From NCBI GenBank assembly GCA_900557355.1, contig USSR01000001.1, forward strand, positions 1 to 50,009: a stretch of DNA of 50,009 nt, given 5' to 3'. Within the stretch, counting starts at the first letter, position 1. Every line of letters starts with the position of its first letter. This stretch comes from an uncultured Bacteroides sp. (GTDB lineage Bacteria > Bacteroidota > Bacteroidia > Bacteroidales > Bacteroidaceae). The translations under genes and the position numbers were made by a program. Positions 1 to 7,554 of this stretch are shown piece by piece. The notes under the pieces are model-generated. The model had not been told where the DNA came from, did no database searches, and saw nothing but the letters and a program-made list of their open reading frames with translations.

Positions 1-367
1 CCAACTCCGGATCTTTATTAACTGCATAGACAGAAGCGACACCTTCCATCCATTTATACATATCTCCGTCATGAAATGGAGGTCCCCAATGCTCTCCTTT
101 GCATACCCCGGCAGCAATCTCAAAATTACGGAAACCGTGAGAGATCTCCGGCGCGTTCCAAGTGTTCCACATACTTTGCAGGGAAGTCCGGCTAAATACC
201 TGAAAGCGATCTCCCCAGAATCCATCTGTCCAATGTACGGCACTGATTCCGGTATTCGCCATCTTCGCAAAACGGCTCTGACTCATATCCGTCAATCCAT
301 TGCTTTGCGCAAGTGCTCCCGTAACGGAGGCGGAAGCTAAAAGAAGTAACAGTTTTATCTGTTTCAT
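1..367 (-). CDS. GH127 family glycoside hydrolase (DUF1680), N-terminal part only
   Basis: Only the first 122 residues are in the window; the gene runs off the left edge. The start at 367 gives a typical signal peptide (MKQIKLLLLLASAS..., cleavage near ALAQ, residue 21), so the product is exported. Residues 44-55 (VHWTDGFWGDRF) and the stretch GFRNFEIAAG...FHDGDMYKWMEG (residues 79-109) are the recognisable N-terminal pattern of the GH127/DUF1680 family, whose characterised members are beta-L-arabinofuranosidases using a zinc-cysteine catalytic centre; that centre lies in the missing part. Activity on arabinose-containing plant glycans is family inference. The gene sits downstream of a terminator (441-477) and so seems to start its own transcript. 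Confidence 0.75.
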   Translation of the reverse strand, partial: MKQIKLLLLLASASVTGALAQSNGLTDMSQSRFAKMANTGISAVHWTDGFWGDRFQVFSRTSLQSMWNTWNAPEISHGFRNFEIAAGVCKGEHWGPPFHDGDMYKWMEGVASVYAVNKDPEL

Positions 368-440
368 TAATATGGATAATTTAAAATTTACACAATATCT
401 TTATAAAAAGACGTGATTATCCGCATTTTGTACTCAATAA

Positions 441-477
441 AACAAAAAAGCGAAGATTGCCAAGCAACCCTCGCTTT
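441..477 (-). terminator. Rho-independent terminator after the DUF5131 gene
   Basis: On the minus strand a 14-bp stem (AAAGCGAGGGTTGC / GCAATCTTCGCTTT, two G-U pairs) with a 3-nt loop is followed by a T-run (positions 446 down to 441). It lies 19 bases past the stop codon of the gene ending at 496 and separates it from the GH127 gene. Confidence 0.8.
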
Positions 478-495
478 CAGTAAAAAATATCTGAA

Positions 496-1245
496 CTAAC
501 CTTTTATTTCTTGTTTATCAGGCATATAATTCAATCCTGCCTTCCTCGCCTGCGAATGTTGAAACTGTCGGGCAATTTTGTATTCATGTCCCTCTTTCAG
601 CAAATAACTCCCAGTCTGCTTGAACCAAAAGCCGACATTCGCATCTATACATTGCTGCCGGATATCCAGCACCCACTCGTAGTCACACATTCGGGCTTCC
701 TTTCCCGACTCCCCTCCGGCAACCACCTGTTCCACCCAATCCCCTAACTCACCTCTAAAATCAATCCGGCTAAGAAGCGGCTCGCAGATAATAATTTTAT
801 GTTTAATAGGAATTTCTCTATAAATAGGTAGACGATAATCCACCCTATCCTGATTCTCCATTGTGCAGCAGATTGTTACGTTCTCATACCCATCACCCCA
901 ATCGGGAGGCAGACACTGTTGCAATCGGTCTATCCGTTTAGTGATAAAGAGGAAACGAAGATCCTGCCGTATCCGCATCATCTCCCACGCTTCGGCACGC
1001 CATTCGTCAGCATCTTCTATCAGAAAGTCCGAAGTAAAACAGGTATATACCAGATTGCCCGAAGGTATCTTATACGTACCGTTCTTTTTCCGAAGCAAGG
1101 GTAAATCAAACTTCTCCGTCTTTGTCACCACCGAACTGTCTTTTCCATATTTACCATCCGTCCGATACACATAACAATGGCAGCAGCCCTCACTCAATTT
1201 GTGACAGCCATGCCAAAGATTCCACATTGAAGCTTTTTCACCCAT
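496..1245 (-). CDS. DUF5131 family (phage Gp37/Gp68-like) protein
   Basis: A 249-residue protein with the N-terminal pattern WNLWHGCHKLSEGCCHCY: cysteines 14, 21, 22 and 24 form a cluster typical of the DUF5131/Gp37-Gp68 family of phage and bacterial proteins. The body (FLFITKRIDRLQQCLP, then VTICCTMENQDRVDYRLPIY, then IIICEPLLSRIDF, then VVAGGESGKEARMCDYEW) follows the usual family order. The cysteine cluster suggests a metal or iron-sulfur site, and similarity of the family to radical-SAM folds has been proposed; the reaction is unknown. ATG at 1245 gives the full conserved N-terminus (an internal ATG at 1227 would also keep it). The gene has its own terminator downstream and a terminator-like hairpin 46-86 bases upstream of the start. 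Confidence 0.7.
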   Translation of the reverse strand: MGEKASMWNLWHGCHKLSEGCCHCYVYRTDGKYGKDSSVVTKTEKFDLPLLRKKNGTYKIPSGNLVYTCFTSDFLIEDADEWRAEAWEMMRIRQDLRFLFITKRIDRLQQCLPPDWGDGYENVTICCTMENQDRVDYRLPIYREIPIKHKIIICEPLLSRIDFRGELGDWVEQVVAGGESGKEARMCDYEWVLDIRQQCIDANVGFWFKQTGSYLLKEGHEYKIARQFQHSQARKAGLNYMPDKQEIKG

Positions 1246-1290
1246 CTTCTTTTTTTCTTCAAAGATATATTTAAACTATTACATAACCAT

Positions 1291-1331
1291 AAAAAGAGTG
1301 CACCCTATTCTTCAACAGAATAAAGGTGCAC
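1291..1331 (-). terminator. Terminator or attenuator hairpin upstream of the DUF5131 gene
   Basis: GTGCACC (1298-1304) and GGTGCAC (1325-1331) pair, extended by ATTCT/AGAAT with a small bulge. Read on the minus strand the hairpin is followed by TCTTTTT, as in a Rho-independent terminator. It sits about 45 bases before the DUF5131 start and 640 bases past the amidase stop, so it either ends a minus-strand transcript from 1330-1940 or attenuates the DUF5131 gene. Confidence 0.6.
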
Positions 1332-1431
1332 CAAAACACAAACAAAACAAACAATAGAGCGACCTTCACAGGCAGCCGATCCACAATGGATCTTTATCTT
1401 AGTCAGCCCATCTTGATGATGATAGCTTCAC

Positions 1432-1512
1432 TCATAGCGATACTCCTACTGCTGATAACAATGCAGGCAAAAAGTATTCCATGTATTGCCTTACATGAAT
1501 CCGGTTTTCCAT
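1432..1512 (-). other. Possible 26-codon leader ORF between amidase and DUF5131 genes
   Basis: Minus-strand ATG at 1512 follows GGGAGGAA (very close spacing) and encodes a 26-residue peptide beginning MENRIHVRQY and ending LLSAVGVSL. Its TGA overlaps a second ATG (1435) opening a 10-codon ORF ending at 1403. A small hairpin (GATCCA...TGGATC) and the hairpin at 1291-1331 follow. No recognisable homology. The rest of 1246-1974 is AT-rich, with no longer gene that I can support on either strand. The arrangement is suggestive of a leader but may be chance. Confidence 0.2.
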
Positions 1513-1935
1513 TTCCTCCCAAAATTCTAATTGCTTATAACGGGTAAAGTAGCACCCAAAAATCATAAAAGAATGTTTTTTTATCGAGAAGACATTTTGC
1601 TAATCGACTATTATATATAATCATTAATCCCTAATATTGTTTGTTAGTTACCTTCTGCAAAGGTCCGTATAATCACGAATATGGCAAATTGTATTCATGT
1701 TTAAGAGAACAATATCTGTTTACAAACAAGACTAATAGCTAATGTTTTAAAATAGCCTGTTTCAGTATATGCAAAATTCAAACTCAAAAGCTACCACTTT
1801 TACGTTATTCGCACATTTAGGGCTATACAATTCCAATTATCACAATAGAAAAATTCGCCCTCATTCTCATTGTATATCCCGATGATGAATATGAATATTA
1901 TTGAACAATCACTCCATTAAGCCCGATATACCTCT

Positions 1936-1943
1936 ACAAAGAT
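1936..1943 (-). promoter_or_regulatory. Possible promoter -7 box (TATCTTTG) in the amidase-DUF5131 gap
   Basis: The minus strand reads TATCTTTG, a full match to the Bacteroides -7 consensus TAnnTTTG, pointing toward the DUF5131 gene. A TTTG lies 23 bases further upstream, slightly longer than the usual spacing. It would start a roughly 600-nt leader ending at the 1291-1331 hairpin. Confidence 0.35.
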
Positions 1944-1974
1944 AGTATTATTCTATATATTTCTATGCAAATCC

Positions 1975-2478
1975 TCAAAAAAGAATTCTCCTCTTTTTAT
2001 AAATAAAGTAAAGTAACATCAATGCCGATATACTAATTATTAGCATCCAACTTATATTTTTCCTATAATATAAGCTATTCTCTTCCTCCTCACAAACCAC
2101 TTTATGATGATTCGTGTCGATGAAAGATGATATTTGAGTATCTTCTTTCTCATCTATCCTCTCTTTCTTTTCAAAAACCTTATTCACCGTCTTTCTGCTA
2201 CCTGAAATAAAACAGGTGGAAGAGAAATCCCCTGTCGCAGTATCTTTCCCCAATACTACCAATATTTGTTCGGTAGACTCCTCCATCCGTTCCAGCATCT
2301 TCCTTTCCTGATTAACATCATACGAAGCCACATGGGAAGAATGCCCGGAAGAACTTGAATCCATCTGCACCTCACTGCTCCTACTGATAACTTCCTTCTT
2401 AGTCCTACATCCCGAAAGCACCCCCGGAAGAACGAACCCCAACAATAAAACAAACAGCAGCTCCCTCCCACTCTTCAT
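1975..2478 (-). CDS. Possible internally started lipoprotein with C-terminal membrane segment (u-spanin-like layout)
   Basis: An in-frame ATG at 2478 (residue 146 of the amidase ORF) is preceded by GAGGGAG, a good ribosome-binding sequence. The resulting 167-residue product would begin MKSGRELLFVLLLGF and have a lipobox cysteine at its residue 24, a charged and possibly helical middle, and a membrane helix near its C-terminus. An N-terminal lipid anchor plus a C-terminal transmembrane helix is the layout of unimolecular spanins, the phage proteins that disrupt the outer membrane after the endolysin acts. This is a structural analogy only; no sequence similarity was tested. Confidence 0.35.
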   Translation of the reverse strand: MKSGRELLFVLLLGFVLPGVLSGCRTKKEVISRSSEVQMDSSSSGHSSHVASYDVNQERKMLERMEESTEQILVVLGKDTATGDFSSTCFISGSRKTVNKVFEKKERIDEKEDTQISSFIDTNHHKVVCEEEENSLYYRKNISWMLIISISALMLLYFIYKKRRILF

Positions 2479-2913
2479 AAACTCCCTCACATCAAAACAA
2501 GGACACGCTTTCACATATTCATAAGGTTCGATCACCCCGTCTCCATTCAAATCCGGCGAAGTATCCCGGTGTCCCAATACCTGAAGAATAGTATATTCCC
2601 GTTGCAAATCCATTATTACTTGATAAAGCACCCGTTTTTGAGCATTTGTCCGAGTATCTGCCGGATGTCCGTTCTCATCCAATCCCCCGATATAACAGAG
2701 CCCGATACTTCGCTCATTCCAACCTTTGCAATGTGCTCCAGGCAAATCAATCTCCCTTCCTTTCTCCAGTCTTCCGTCCAGACGGATAACATAATGATAA
2801 CCGATACCATTGAACCCACGTTCCCGGTGCCAACGGTCAATATCTGCAGCGGTAAAATCCTGTCCGGCTTTTGTAGCCGAGCAATGCACTATAATAGAAT
2901 CTATCTTTCTCAT
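1975..2913 (-). CDS. N-acetylmuramoyl-L-alanine amidase with a lipoprotein/membrane C-terminal half
   Basis: Residues 1-145 form an Amidase_2 (T7-lysozyme/PGRP-like) domain that cuts the N-acetylmuramic acid to L-alanine bond of peptidoglycan: IIVHCSAT (H10), GIGYHYVI (H40), VLGHRD (H115) and the cysteine-rich KACPCFD (C137/C139) supply the expected zinc ligands. The second half is unusual: residue 146 is a Met followed by basic residues, a hydrophobic stretch and a lipobox (GVLSGC, C169), then a polar, charged region and a C-terminal membrane segment (about 292-307) ending in KKRR. The amidase has no N-terminal signal of its own. It lies 28 bp downstream of a small membrane protein gene and near an HU-like gene, a combination common in Bacteroides. 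The fused layout could be one bifunctional protein or two overlapping in-frame products. Confidence 0.8.
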   Translation of the reverse strand: MRKIDSIIVHCSATKAGQDFTAADIDRWHRERGFNGIGYHYVIRLDGRLEKGREIDLPGAHCKGWNERSIGLCYIGGLDENGHPADTRTNAQKRVLYQVIMDLQREYTILQVLGHRDTSPDLNGDGVIEPYEYVKACPCFDVREFMKSGRELLFVLLLGFVLPGVLSGCRTKKEVISRSSEVQMDSSSSGHSSHVASYDVNQERKMLERMEESTEQILVVLGKDTATGDFSSTCFISGSRKTVNKVFEKKERIDEKEDTQISSFIDTNHHKVVCEEEENSLYYRKNISWMLIISISALMLLYFIYKKRRILF

Positions 2914-2941
2914 GACATTTTATTCTTATCAACTAACCTCA

Positions 2942-3292
2942 TTAATATTCCGAAGGAGGAATGCGCTTCACACACCCTCTGATCTCACACTTTTTCACCT
3001 CCGACTCTTTCTGTGCCAACTCCACCTCATGGCATTTATGTATCCAGTCGATCTTCTCTTCCTGCTCCTTGCGAAGCTCGATATAAAGCCCGTCTATTTT
3101 CTCGTCCCGCTGTGCCAGGCGATCTTCCAGCCAATCCACCTTTTTACGACGATTTTCTTCTTCCAGACTGCTCACGTCTGCCTCTTCTTTCCGTGCATCC
3201 GTTTCCCGGCAAGAAATATATCTCACCATCCATTTCACCGCTTCCAAACCACCCATAGCAGTAATAAAAGCAAGGATTGTAGTTATTTGCAT
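2942..3292 (-). CDS. Small membrane/coiled-coil protein, holin-like position
   Basis: A 116-residue protein with one N-terminal hydrophobic segment (MQITTILAFITAMGGLEAVKW) followed by a highly charged, helix-prone region rich in Glu, Lys and Arg (residues about 33-100), consistent with a coiled coil. The stop codon is 28 bp before the amidase start, so the two are probably co-transcribed. Small one-helix proteins directly upstream of an endolysin-like amidase are often phage holins or accessory proteins, but I do not recognise the family, and the cytoplasmic coiled coil is longer than in simple holins. Function unknown. Confidence 0.55.
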   Translation of the reverse strand: MQITTILAFITAMGGLEAVKWMVRYISCRETDARKEEADVSSLEEENRRKKVDWLEDRLAQRDEKIDGLYIELRKEQEEKIDWIHKCHEVELAQKESEVKKCEIRGCVKRIPPSEY

Positions 3293-3310
3293 ATTGATCT
3301 ATTTATGTAG

Positions 3311-3343
3311 TTATAAAGAAAGAATGAGGCCGAAGCCCCATTC
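3311..3343 (-). terminator. UUCG-loop terminator after the HU-like gene
   Basis: On the minus strand GAATGGGGC-TTCG-GCCTCATTC forms a 9-bp stem (one G-U pair) with a stable UUCG tetraloop, followed by a T-rich tract (TTTCTTTAT). It is 35 bases past the HU-like gene and likely ends its transcript before the amidase gene pair. Confidence 0.75.
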
Positions 3344-3377
3344 CATACAAAATCGCTAATTCCCGACTTTCCGTTTA

Positions 3378-3896
3378 TCAAGCTGCCGGATCGGGTGCTT
3401 CACCATTACCTCCTGCACCTCCGTCAGGATCCGGTGCTTCGCCTCCTTCGCCTGAATCACCGTCGATGATACTTGAGTCGTTGATATGATCCAAATCCTT
3501 AAACTTCAATCCATCCGAACGCGTCGAAGTTCCCGTAAAGAGACGGATATCCGAATTCGCACGAAAACAAACCCGCAGACCACTGATGTCGGATACAGTA
3601 AAGTCTTCTGCCTTTTCCGTTCCTTTGCTTTGAGCTGAAAGGAAAAAGTAACCCAATCCCTTAATGTTCACTGAACGGCCCGAAAGTAATGTCTTACGTA
3701 GAAGTGTACGAAAATCTTTCAATACACTAATTGTTTCACCCTCACTTACACCGGAAGTAGAAGAGATTTCTTTTGCAAACTCATCCAGTGTAGCGCTCGT
3801 ATCATATTGATAAGAAATCACCGGATACACTTTCTTTCCTGCCTCTTTGTTTGTCGGGTCACACAGACGTTGAACTCTTTTAAATCTAATTGCCAT
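3378..3896 (-). CDS. HU-family DNA-binding protein with acidic Gly-rich tail
   Basis: A 172-residue protein. Residues 1-125 match the HU-like proteins common in Bacteroides (longer and more divergent than classic 90-residue HU): SYQYDTSATLDEFAKEISSTSGVSEGETISVLKDF is the helical dimerisation part and RSVNIKGLGYFFLSA the beta-arm region. The C-terminal 35 residues are low complexity and acidic (GDSGEGGEAPDPDGGAGG...), with a repeated GEAPDP unit. HU-family proteins bend and compact DNA. The gene has its own likely promoter (3957-3964) and terminator (3311-3343). Its pairing with an N-acetylmuramoyl-L-alanine amidase recurs in Bacteroides genomes, for reasons that are not established. Confidence 0.8.
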   Translation of the reverse strand: MAIRFKRVQRLCDPTNKEAGKKVYPVISYQYDTSATLDEFAKEISSTSGVSEGETISVLKDFRTLLRKTLLSGRSVNIKGLGYFFLSAQSKGTEKAEDFTVSDISGLRVCFRANSDIRLFTGTSTRSDGLKFKDLDHINDSSIIDGDSGEGGEAPDPDGGAGGNGEAPDPAA

Positions 3897-3956
3897 AATA
3901 CTTTTCTTTTTTTAAATGAATACTGTTTAATAATTACTTCGCTAACGTTAACAATG

Positions 3957-3964
3957 CAAAGATG
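3957..3964 (-). promoter_or_regulatory. Probable promoter -7 box of the HU-like gene
   Basis: The minus strand reads CATCTTTG followed by CATTG, a 7-of-8 match to the TAnnTTTG box, 61 bases upstream of the HU-like start. No convincing -33 element was found. The remainder of the 3897-4208 gap holds this box, the 4091-4131 terminator and nothing else recognised. Confidence 0.4.
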
Positions 3965-4090
3965 CGACATATTCAACGGACATGAAACGACAAGCAATTA
4001 TCGGCACTACAGAGCCTACAAACAGCATTTATAGCAAATAATCAACCCAATACCTGGAAAAAAGCGACAAGCAGAGGGACAAGGGAGCAT

Positions 4091-4131
4091 AAAAAAGACC
4101 GGCAAACAAAGTCACGCTTTGTATGCCGGTC
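4091..4131 (-). terminator. Terminator after the dsbD-like gene
   Basis: On the minus strand GACCGGC and GCCGGTC plus an inner CAAAG/CTTTG pairing form a long hairpin (4097-4131), followed directly by TTTTTT (4096-4091). It closes the large minus-strand locus that begins at SusC. Confidence 0.85.
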
Positions 4132-4208
4132 CCACTACCTAAAAACAAATTCCTTTTCTAATCCTATCGATCACGAGTCCAGGTTAAAAAGAGAATCAAT
4201 GACTAAAT

Positions 4209-6158
4209 TCATTTTACGTAATGTTCCAATCCTTTCTGTAAAAACTCAATATAAGAAGTAATATCTTCATTATATGCATACGACTTATTCAACGGATAAC
4301 CTTCATTATCCAGCAATACATAAAAAGGCTGTGCATTTGCTCCAAACTTCACACGTTGCAGATAGCTCCATTTATCCCCTACCGAGCGTAAGGTACGTTC
4401 CGTTCCATTTTCCGTTACTTTGAGCGGCTCATTCAATGGAGTCTTATCATCTACATACAAAGAGATAAGCACATATTTATCATTGATGATACCGCCTACC
4501 TTACTATCTGTCCATACAGCCGCCTCCATCTTACGACAATTCACACAACCATATCCGGTAAAGTCGACCATCACAGGCATTCCCTGTTGCCGTGCATACT
4601 CCATCCCAATATCATAGTCCTTGAATCTGGAGTGAACCTCATTCGAATATAGATTAAAGTCCTGTGTCATCACAGGAGGAGCAAATGCACTGACAGCTTT
4701 CAAAGGTGCTCCCCAAAGTCCGGGGATCATATACACAGCAAACGCTAAAGAGACAAGTGCAAGAAAGAAGCGGGCTACGCCTACCCTACTTTCATCACCG
4801 TCATGCGGAAACTTGATCTTTCCTAACAGATATAACCCCATCAGTCCGAAAATCACAATCCATAATGCAAGGAAGGTTTCTCTGTCCAGAATCCTCCAGT
4901 CATAAGCTAAATCCGCAACCGACAAGAATTTCAAGGCAAAAGCCAGTTCCAGAAAGCCCAATGTCACTTTAATTACATTCATCCACCCTCCTGACTTAGG
5001 CATTGATTTCAGCCACGAAGGAAAAAGAGCAAACAGTGTGAATGGTAAAGCCAAAGCGATGGCAAAGCCTAACATTCCAATAGCAGGAGCAATCACACTA
5101 CCAGTTGTAGAAACCTGTACGAGCAAAAATCCAATAATAGGCCCTGTACAAGAGAAAGACACCAGAGATAACGTAAATGCCATCAGAAAAATACTTAGCA
5201 GCCCACTCGTCGCTTCCGCTTTGCTATCCACAGCATTACTCCATTTAGAAGGCAAAGTAAGTTCAAATGCCCCAAAGAAAGAAGCAGCAAAAATAATCAG
5301 CATCAAGAAAAAAAGAATATTGAATACGGCATTCGTTGATAAAGCGTTCAATGCACTAGCACCAAATATTAAAGTAATTGCTAATCCCAGTGTTACATAA
5401 ATCACCACAATCGAAGCACCATAAGTCCATGCATCCCGAATCCCTTTCTTCTTGTCTTTGTTTCTTTTCAGGAAGAAACTCACAGTCATAGAAATAATCG
5501 GCCATACACAAGGAGTAAACAAAGCCAATAAACCGCCAAGAAATCCGGTGACAAAGACATACAGCCAAGATTTATCCTCTTGAGAATGTTCTTCCCCCAA
5601 CTCTTGCAGTTCATTAATAACCGGCTTCCAAAGATCACTTTCCGATTGCTTCTCTAGCACATTTGCCGGCCTCTCTTCCTCTTCTTTTGCAACTGCTATA
5701 TCTGCTTCTGCTTTTTTCCCATATTGAAAAGGAATTTGAGTCGGAGGTAAACAGCTCTCATCATTACAAGCCCCAAACTCCAGAAACCCTTCTATAAAGT
5801 AATCATTTCCTGTAAATCTCACTTTTTGGATAAACTGTACCGTATCTTCAAAATAACGCACGTTCATCTCGAACATCTTATCATAGATGCTGATTTCTTT
5901 TCCAACAGGTTGCAATTTACCCACTGTTTCTACATGACTACTCGCATTGATGTTGAAAGTAGCGGAAATAGGCCCATCATCCCCTATTCCAGTCGAGTAT
6001 ACATGCCATCCTTTCTCTATCGAAGCGGTAAACACGATTTCCGCTTCCGTTTCAGAGGTCATTTTCAACTCATTTTTGAACTTTACAGGCTCCTTGATTT
6101 GTGCTTGTATATTCCCGATAGTGTACCAACCTACTAATAAAAATAAAATAATTCTCAT
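4209..6158 (-). CDS. dsbD: DsbD-type thiol:disulfide interchange protein
   Basis: A 649-residue inner-membrane protein that moves electrons from cytoplasmic thioredoxin to periplasmic proteins. Domains in order: signal peptide (residues 1-19); N-terminal DsbD-alpha-like domain with the C131/C136 pair (FGACNDESC); a membrane core of about eight helices with the two electron-carrying cysteines in LFTPCVWP (C217) and SFSCTGP (C337); and a C-terminal thioredoxin domain with the active site GYGCVNC (C538-C541). All six expected cysteines are present, and the length fits the family. It is the last gene before a terminator, downstream of an uncharacterised membrane protein, and lies in the same direction as TlpA- and Omp28-like CxxC proteins, which it could keep reduced (inference). 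Confidence 0.9.
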   Translation of the reverse strand: MRIILFLLVGWYTIGNIQAQIKEPVKFKNELKMTSETEAEIVFTASIEKGWHVYSTGIGDDGPISATFNINASSHVETVGKLQPVGKEISIYDKMFEMNVRYFEDTVQFIQKVRFTGNDYFIEGFLEFGACNDESCLPPTQIPFQYGKKAEADIAVAKEEEERPANVLEKQSESDLWKPVINELQELGEEHSQEDKSWLYVFVTGFLGGLLALFTPCVWPIISMTVSFFLKRNKDKKKGIRDAWTYGASIVVIYVTLGLAITLIFGASALNALSTNAVFNILFFLMLIIFAASFFGAFELTLPSKWSNAVDSKAEATSGLLSIFLMAFTLSLVSFSCTGPIIGFLLVQVSTTGSVIAPAIGMLGFAIALALPFTLFALFPSWLKSMPKSGGWMNVIKVTLGFLELAFALKFLSVADLAYDWRILDRETFLALWIVIFGLMGLYLLGKIKFPHDGDESRVGVARFFLALVSLAFAVYMIPGLWGAPLKAVSAFAPPVMTQDFNLYSNEVHSRFKDYDIGMEYARQQGMPVMVDFTGYGCVNCRKMEAAVWTDSKVGGIINDKYVLISLYVDDKTPLNEPLKVTENGTERTLRSVGDKWSYLQRVKFGANAQPFYVLLDNEGYPLNKSYAYNEDITSYIEFLQKGLEHYVK

Positions 6159-6183
6159 TTTCTAAGTTCTAAATTATAATCTA

Positions 6184-6732
6184 TTATACAACAAATTTAT
6201 TTCGCTGTTTATATTCTATTGTGCTCGTCGGTCTCTTATATCTTTTCAGCATCTCTATATATTCTGGAGAAGGATTCTTATTAGAGGTATCTGCATTTGA
6301 TGGCGGGGGTATCACTTTGATGAATAAGAAGATGCAGAATATTACCCAAATAAAATTTATTGCTAAAAAAATCCAAACTTGCTTCATACGTTGTCGTTGT
6401 TTTTCTTTAGTTTCATTACGATATTTATCAGCAATAGACAAATATTGTCCATCGCTAATAAATAATCTATGAGCAACAAAAGTGAATATAACAGCCAAAA
6501 GTATACCTAACTCTTCATTGTTTGGTACTTCCAATGAATGTAATACTCCAACTATTGGGCCAACAAAAACAAAAGTAAACAATGAAGTCGGTAGTAATAA
6601 CCCTGCCACTTCCGGTAACCGCTTTTCTCCCCACAATCTAAGCTGCCATATATATGTTCGATAAAACAGATATTCATATATCTCATATATATATTCAAAC
6701 CAACACCTCTGATTTTTCTTCTCTAAAAACAT
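6184..6732 (-). CDS. Hypothetical membrane protein
   Basis: A 182-residue protein with three clear hydrophobic segments (about residues 44-64 VAGLLLPTSLFTFVFVGPIVG, 74-91, and 118-139 WIFLAINFIWVIFCIFLFIKV), separated by a charged loop (KYRNETKEKQRQRMKQ). The N-terminal 40 residues are aromatic-rich, with several Tyr and Trp. The C-terminus is a basic, proline-containing tail. No family is recognised. Its stop codon is 25 bp before the dsbD-like start, so the two are probably co-transcribed; a link to redox transport is only positional. Confidence 0.6.
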   Translation of the reverse strand: MFLEKKNQRCWFEYIYEIYEYLFYRTYIWQLRLWGEKRLPEVAGLLLPTSLFTFVFVGPIVGVLHSLEVPNNEELGILLAVIFTFVAHRLFISDGQYLSIADKYRNETKEKQRQRMKQVWIFLAINFIWVIFCIFLFIKVIPPPSNADTSNKNPSPEYIEMLKRYKRPTSTIEYKQRNKFVV

Positions 6733-6899
6733 TGTTTACTAATTATTTATTACTCTTATTTTATCAAATAGCAAGCATCATTAGAATATTACCAACTCCT
6801 CCAAATTGCTACTGCATGAAAAGCAAAAAAAAGTCGACAAAAAACAGAACAAAAAAACCTTCATATTTTTATCATTCATAGTATTCTTTTTTTAGTTAA

Positions 6900-7433
6900 T
6901 TAATTATTTACCTGCGTAATAGAACGAAACCACTTATACTCCCCCTCTACTCCTTCTCTCCATACTTTCAATTGATATGGCTTGGTTACAAAATATTTGT
7001 TTAAAGTAGGATTGTAAATTCTTACAGCAAAATTGTATGTTCCTTCACCACCATATAATACTATAACAGTCGCATACCAATTAGAATTAAATATTTCCTT
7101 CATAGCCCCATCGGCAGGTACAGGTCTATCTATCCAAAATCCATACTCATTCCCTTGATAGGCACCTCTCGGTATGACTATCGGATATTCAGAATCATAA
7201 TTTACTATTGATATGTATGTATTAGACAAAGGACATTTATCACTCTCCCCAATACATAATAATTCACTTAAAGGTAGTGTTTTTTCGTAATGAGAGGTTG
7301 AATACCAGTTAGTTACCACATTATCCACGGCTTCATATTGTGATTTACTTTCAGAATCATCATCCGAACAACTGCTTATTAATCCTAACATTCCAATGAA
7401 TATGATTAATTTATATAACGATTTATTCATCAT
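6900..7433 (-). CDS. Hypothetical lipoprotein
   Basis: A 177-residue protein with a lipoprotein signal (MNKSLYKLIIFIGMLGLISSC, lipid cysteine 22) followed by SDDDSES, the acidic stretch that in Bacteroides favours export to the cell surface. Two further cysteines (CIGESDKC) may form a disulfide. The remainder appears beta-rich (YISIVNYDSEYPIVIP, NWYATVIVLYGGEGTYNFAVRIY), like an immunoglobulin-like domain. No family recognised. A second Met at residue 2 is an equally good start. It lies between the S41 protease and the membrane protein gene. Confidence 0.6.
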   Translation of the reverse strand: MMNKSLYKLIIFIGMLGLISSCSDDDSESKSQYEAVDNVVTNWYSTSHYEKTLPLSELLCIGESDKCPLSNTYISIVNYDSEYPIVIPRGAYQGNEYGFWIDRPVPADGAMKEIFNSNWYATVIVLYGGEGTYNFAVRIYNPTLNKYFVTKPYQLKVWREGVEGEYKWFRSITQVNN

Positions 7434-7472
7434 AATATTCCATTTTGTTTCTATTCATTTATGAAGCAAAAT

Positions 7473-7511
7473 GGGGATGCCCTCACTAACACCTTACCGA
7501 GAAGCATCCCC
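7473..7511 (-). terminator. Hairpin between protease and small lipoprotein genes
   Basis: GGGGATGC (7473-7480) pairs with GCATCCCC (7504-7511) around a 23-nt loop. Read on the minus strand the stem is followed by ATTTTGC, a weak T-tract. It may be a weak terminator or an RNA-stability element within the locus. Confidence 0.45.
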
Positions 7512-7554
7512 TTTAACTTAAGAGAAAATTTATTTCACAAGAGATTTAGTCTTA

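Noticed and set aside
1326..1547. Plus-strand GTG-started 73-codon ORF with a hydrophobic stretch
   Set aside because: It starts inside a terminator hairpin, has no ribosome-binding sequence and no recognisable similarity; the hydrophobic run is what A/T-rich DNA often encodes.
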